A stretch of DNA of 64,000 nucleotides from Augochlora pura (lineage: Eukaryota; Arthropoda; Insecta; Hymenoptera; Halictidae), in assembly GCF_028453695.1 (NCBI RefSeq), contig NC_135774.1:26970001-27034000 (forward strand), written 5' to 3'. Positions within the stretch are counted from its first letter, which is position 1. Every line of letters begins with the position of its first letter. The notes under the pieces are model-generated. The model saw only the letters and a program-made list of their open reading frames with translations. It was not told where the DNA came from and did no database searches. The position numbers and the translations under genes were made by a program. Shown here piece after piece: positions 61,680-64,000 of the stretch.

Positions 61680-64000
61680 TAAAATGCACTTTATCGCATA
61701 ATCTATCATCGTTATTGTAATTCCATTACTATTATCACTATTTTTCCATTACTATTATATCATTCTATTTATATATGACTACTGACATTATACTTATATC
61801 ATATTATTATCATTATTATTATATGTCAAAAATTATTACCTATCATCATTGCCATCTTTGTAAAAAAACATTAAAAGTATCAATCACATCAAATAAATAC
61901 ATTTGCAACGTCTCAAATCAGTCGTAAATTTTTCAAGAAAATCTTCACGCCACCCCTATCATTTATCTCCTTATTCCTCAAAATAAAAAAACAGATCGTC
62001 ACGTTTCATCACATTTCTGTCAAAAGTTCTTTGATTTTGACAGAACTTCGTCGCGACGGAGGGGACGGACGCCATCCAGAAATGAGACGAGCCCCATCCT
62101 CCCCACTCCCACCCCCCATCGGCAGTCGGGCTGCCCGAGCAAAAGCGAAATCGATTCCTTGTCCAGCGGCCGGGAATGGGAAAAGGTATATTCCGACTAG
62201 TCACTCGCTGATAGATCCACTTTTGTCAATGGCGAAACGCTCGGCGGAATATCGAAAAACGGGAAGCGAAAAGGGTGCGGAAGGGAGTAGTGGGTGCCGG
62301 GAGGAAGGGTGGATCGAGCTGCGCGACGAAAGAATGCCGCGTTCGCGTGGCTATCGTCGGGAAATACACCCCGCTATCGTATTCTGGTGCTCGTGGATCG
62401 TTCGTCGTGTGCGCCGCGTCCTCTGTGCACCATTCGCGGGACGCGACGGTTTCGTCGCGCGGTTGTAAACGGTACTCTCCGGTGCGTCGCGGGCTTTTCG
62501 CCGCACGGCGCGCGGCAGGGTCGCGACTTTTCATTTTTGCAAAACCGGCCGAACAGCGATTTACTTTTTCGGCGGATCGCTCTTTGGTAATTCCCTCCAG
62601 GTGAATGAATTTGATACGTTTGCGAGGGATGTTTGCGAGGGGTGGGGGCGAGTTTGTTTTACTTCGGCTCGTACAGGAATGAATCGGGGACCGGGCCAAT
62701 TTGAAAATATTTTGCACGCCGCGGCGAGGCGAGATCGGAAATGCTCCGACCGCGAATTTCCAGTATTCTAATTCAAGACCTTTTTTCACCTGAAATTTCA
62801 GCCTGCATTTTCGAAACCCGCTCGACCACAGTCGTTATAAAATCGCAAAGCTGCTGATAATTATTTATTAAGGAAGCCAAGTTAAAGTCGGTTCTGATTC
62901 GCAAATGAAACATCCTGCACGAGCATCGACGCGTCCATTCCCAGACTCGAACATCCAAGAGAACTGTATCAGCTGTCAGAGGTTACCGACGTTTTTCTGT
63001 TGCATAAATCTGCCGTATCTCTTATAAAAATTACGTCGACGTCGTTGCCGCTTTAACCAGCTAACTGTGGCGATCCCTTTGCTAAGCGCTCACCAGCGTG
63101 TATCGCGATAATCAAGTTACGAATCCGGCTCAAATTATTTACAATTTTCTTTCAATTTTATAATTTTATTTATAACTTTCTTTCAATCTTATAATTTTAT
63201 TTATAATTTCTTGTTTGTTCCATTTCGTCTTGACCTTTACACATTTTATATACGTATATACGAAATTGTAATAAAATTTTACGCATGACAGATATAATCG
63301 TCACGACAGAAAATTCTGCCACATCACCATGACGGATCTAGTCGTCGAACACACGTAACTGGTTAAACGATTCGCAGAGGATCAGGGTAAATAAAATACA
63401 CCATATCGACTGCTTCGTCGATGCGCGAGCTCCGATATCCGTGAATACTGTAGAAAGCAGCCGATACCGTGGAGAATACCGAGCAGAATCGAACCTTACC
63501 GAGCAGACAATTTCTGCAGCAGATTGCACCCTCGCATACTAATCCCGATCGTTCCCAAAGAGCGGCAGCTGGATCGGTGTCGCATGCGGTTAACGACGAG
63601 GCAAAGCCAAAAGCGTGCCGTTGTCGCAACAACGGCCTTTCAAAAAGAAAAAAAGAAGGAATCGATTCGCATCCGTTTTCGGTTCGGTCCGTTTCGCGTC
63701 ATCGAGGCTTCCGTTCGCTCGTCATGAAGCGCATAATCGCGCGTAATCGCGCATAATCGCTGCCCATAATAATAGCACTCGCGAACGAACGAAACACGGC
63801 GGGTGGGTGTGGGTGCAACGAACAAAACACGAGCATCGCAAATTGATCGACGGAGACACAAAGAAAATCGGAATCACGTGACCAATAAATACAAGGCTCT
63901 CTTTTTATCATTCGTAGTCTTGATTTCAGTTTTTTTGTTGTATCCAAGCAACAATCGTTTATTTCAGAGACACAGAAATTCGATGTTACATCATTAAATG
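61680..64000. other. Right end of window; one candidate exon, otherwise gene-free
   Basis: 61.7-62.0 kb is an AT/ATT-rich simple-sequence block, 62.0-62.7 kb is CpG-rich with overlapping chance frames, and 63131-63215 repeats a 34-bp TTTCTTTCAATTTTATAAT-type unit. Apart from the doubtful exon near 62.8-62.9 kb nothing supports a gene. Confidence 0.4.
62772..62905 (-). CDS. Candidate isolated exon of an unidentified gene (low confidence)
   Basis: On the minus strand an ATG at about 62910 is preceded by a possible acceptor (CTCGTGCAG). The frame reads through FHLRIRTDFNLASLINNY and then QQLCDFITTVVERVSK, and ends at a possible donor CAG|GTGAAA near 62787-62790. Unlike most open stretches here its composition is balanced and amphipathic, and it would form a long helix. 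It faintly recalls intracellular helices of insect odorant or gustatory receptors, but I found no partner exons on either side: upstream is AT-rich repeat and downstream is GC-rich DNA with stops. It could equally be chance. Exact limits are uncertain. Confidence 0.2.

Noticed and set aside
62226..62789. 187-codon minus-strand frame
   Set aside because: Arg/Pro/Ser-rich chance frame in CpG-rich DNA, with plus-strand frames open over the same bases.
1..64000. tRNA, rRNA or CRISPR features
   Set aside because: I scanned by eye for tRNA B-box-like GGTTCGAATCC segments with a matching A box, for rRNA cores and for regularly spaced identical repeats with unique spacers; none was convincing. A tRNAscan run would be decisive.

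Overview
This is eukaryotic nuclear DNA, almost certainly from an insect and probably from a bee or other hymenopteran. The evidence is small spliced exons with GT..AG introns, a near-absence of long convincing ORFs, AT-rich stretches interleaved with CpG-rich ones, many CT/GA microsatellites, a 100-N scaffold gap, and several families of tiny DNA-transposon derivatives. One of these carries a mariner transposase N-terminus of the type described from Apis mellifera. The hymenopteran call is an inference from repeat content and general appearance, since no search was possible.

Only one gene can be assembled with confidence. It lies on the minus strand between 58610 and 51363 and has six coding exons whose phases agree at all five GT..AG junctions, giving a 542-residue protein. 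Its C-terminal half looks like a degenerate kinase domain followed by an all-helical tail, resembling the PEAK/Pragmin (NKF3) pseudokinase scaffolds. The equivalent of the catalytic loop has lost both the His and the Asp. A second, isolated candidate exon with ordinary protein-like composition lies on the minus strand near 62790-62910, but I cannot assign it.

The remaining roughly 55 kb (1-51.3 kb and 58.6-64 kb) shows no gene I can support. From left to right it holds: GA/CT microsatellites and a duplicated 75-bp block (2-4.3 kb); TTAA-flanked piggyBac-like miniature elements (2.8, 4.9, 45.0 and 57.5 kb); a 300-bp polypyrimidine tract (6 kb); the assembly gap (13.9 kb); a Tc1-like miniature element in two copies (15.0 and 36.7 kb); a long-inverted-repeat element (16 kb); three internally deleted mariner derivatives (19.1, 28.9 and 61.5 kb); and many short tandem arrays.

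The most unusual pattern is that at least four unrelated tandem arrays have periods of about 182-196 bp, close to a nucleosome repeat. One of them, inside the last intron of the pseudokinase gene, keeps an open 63-codon frame on the opposite strand apart from one stop codon.
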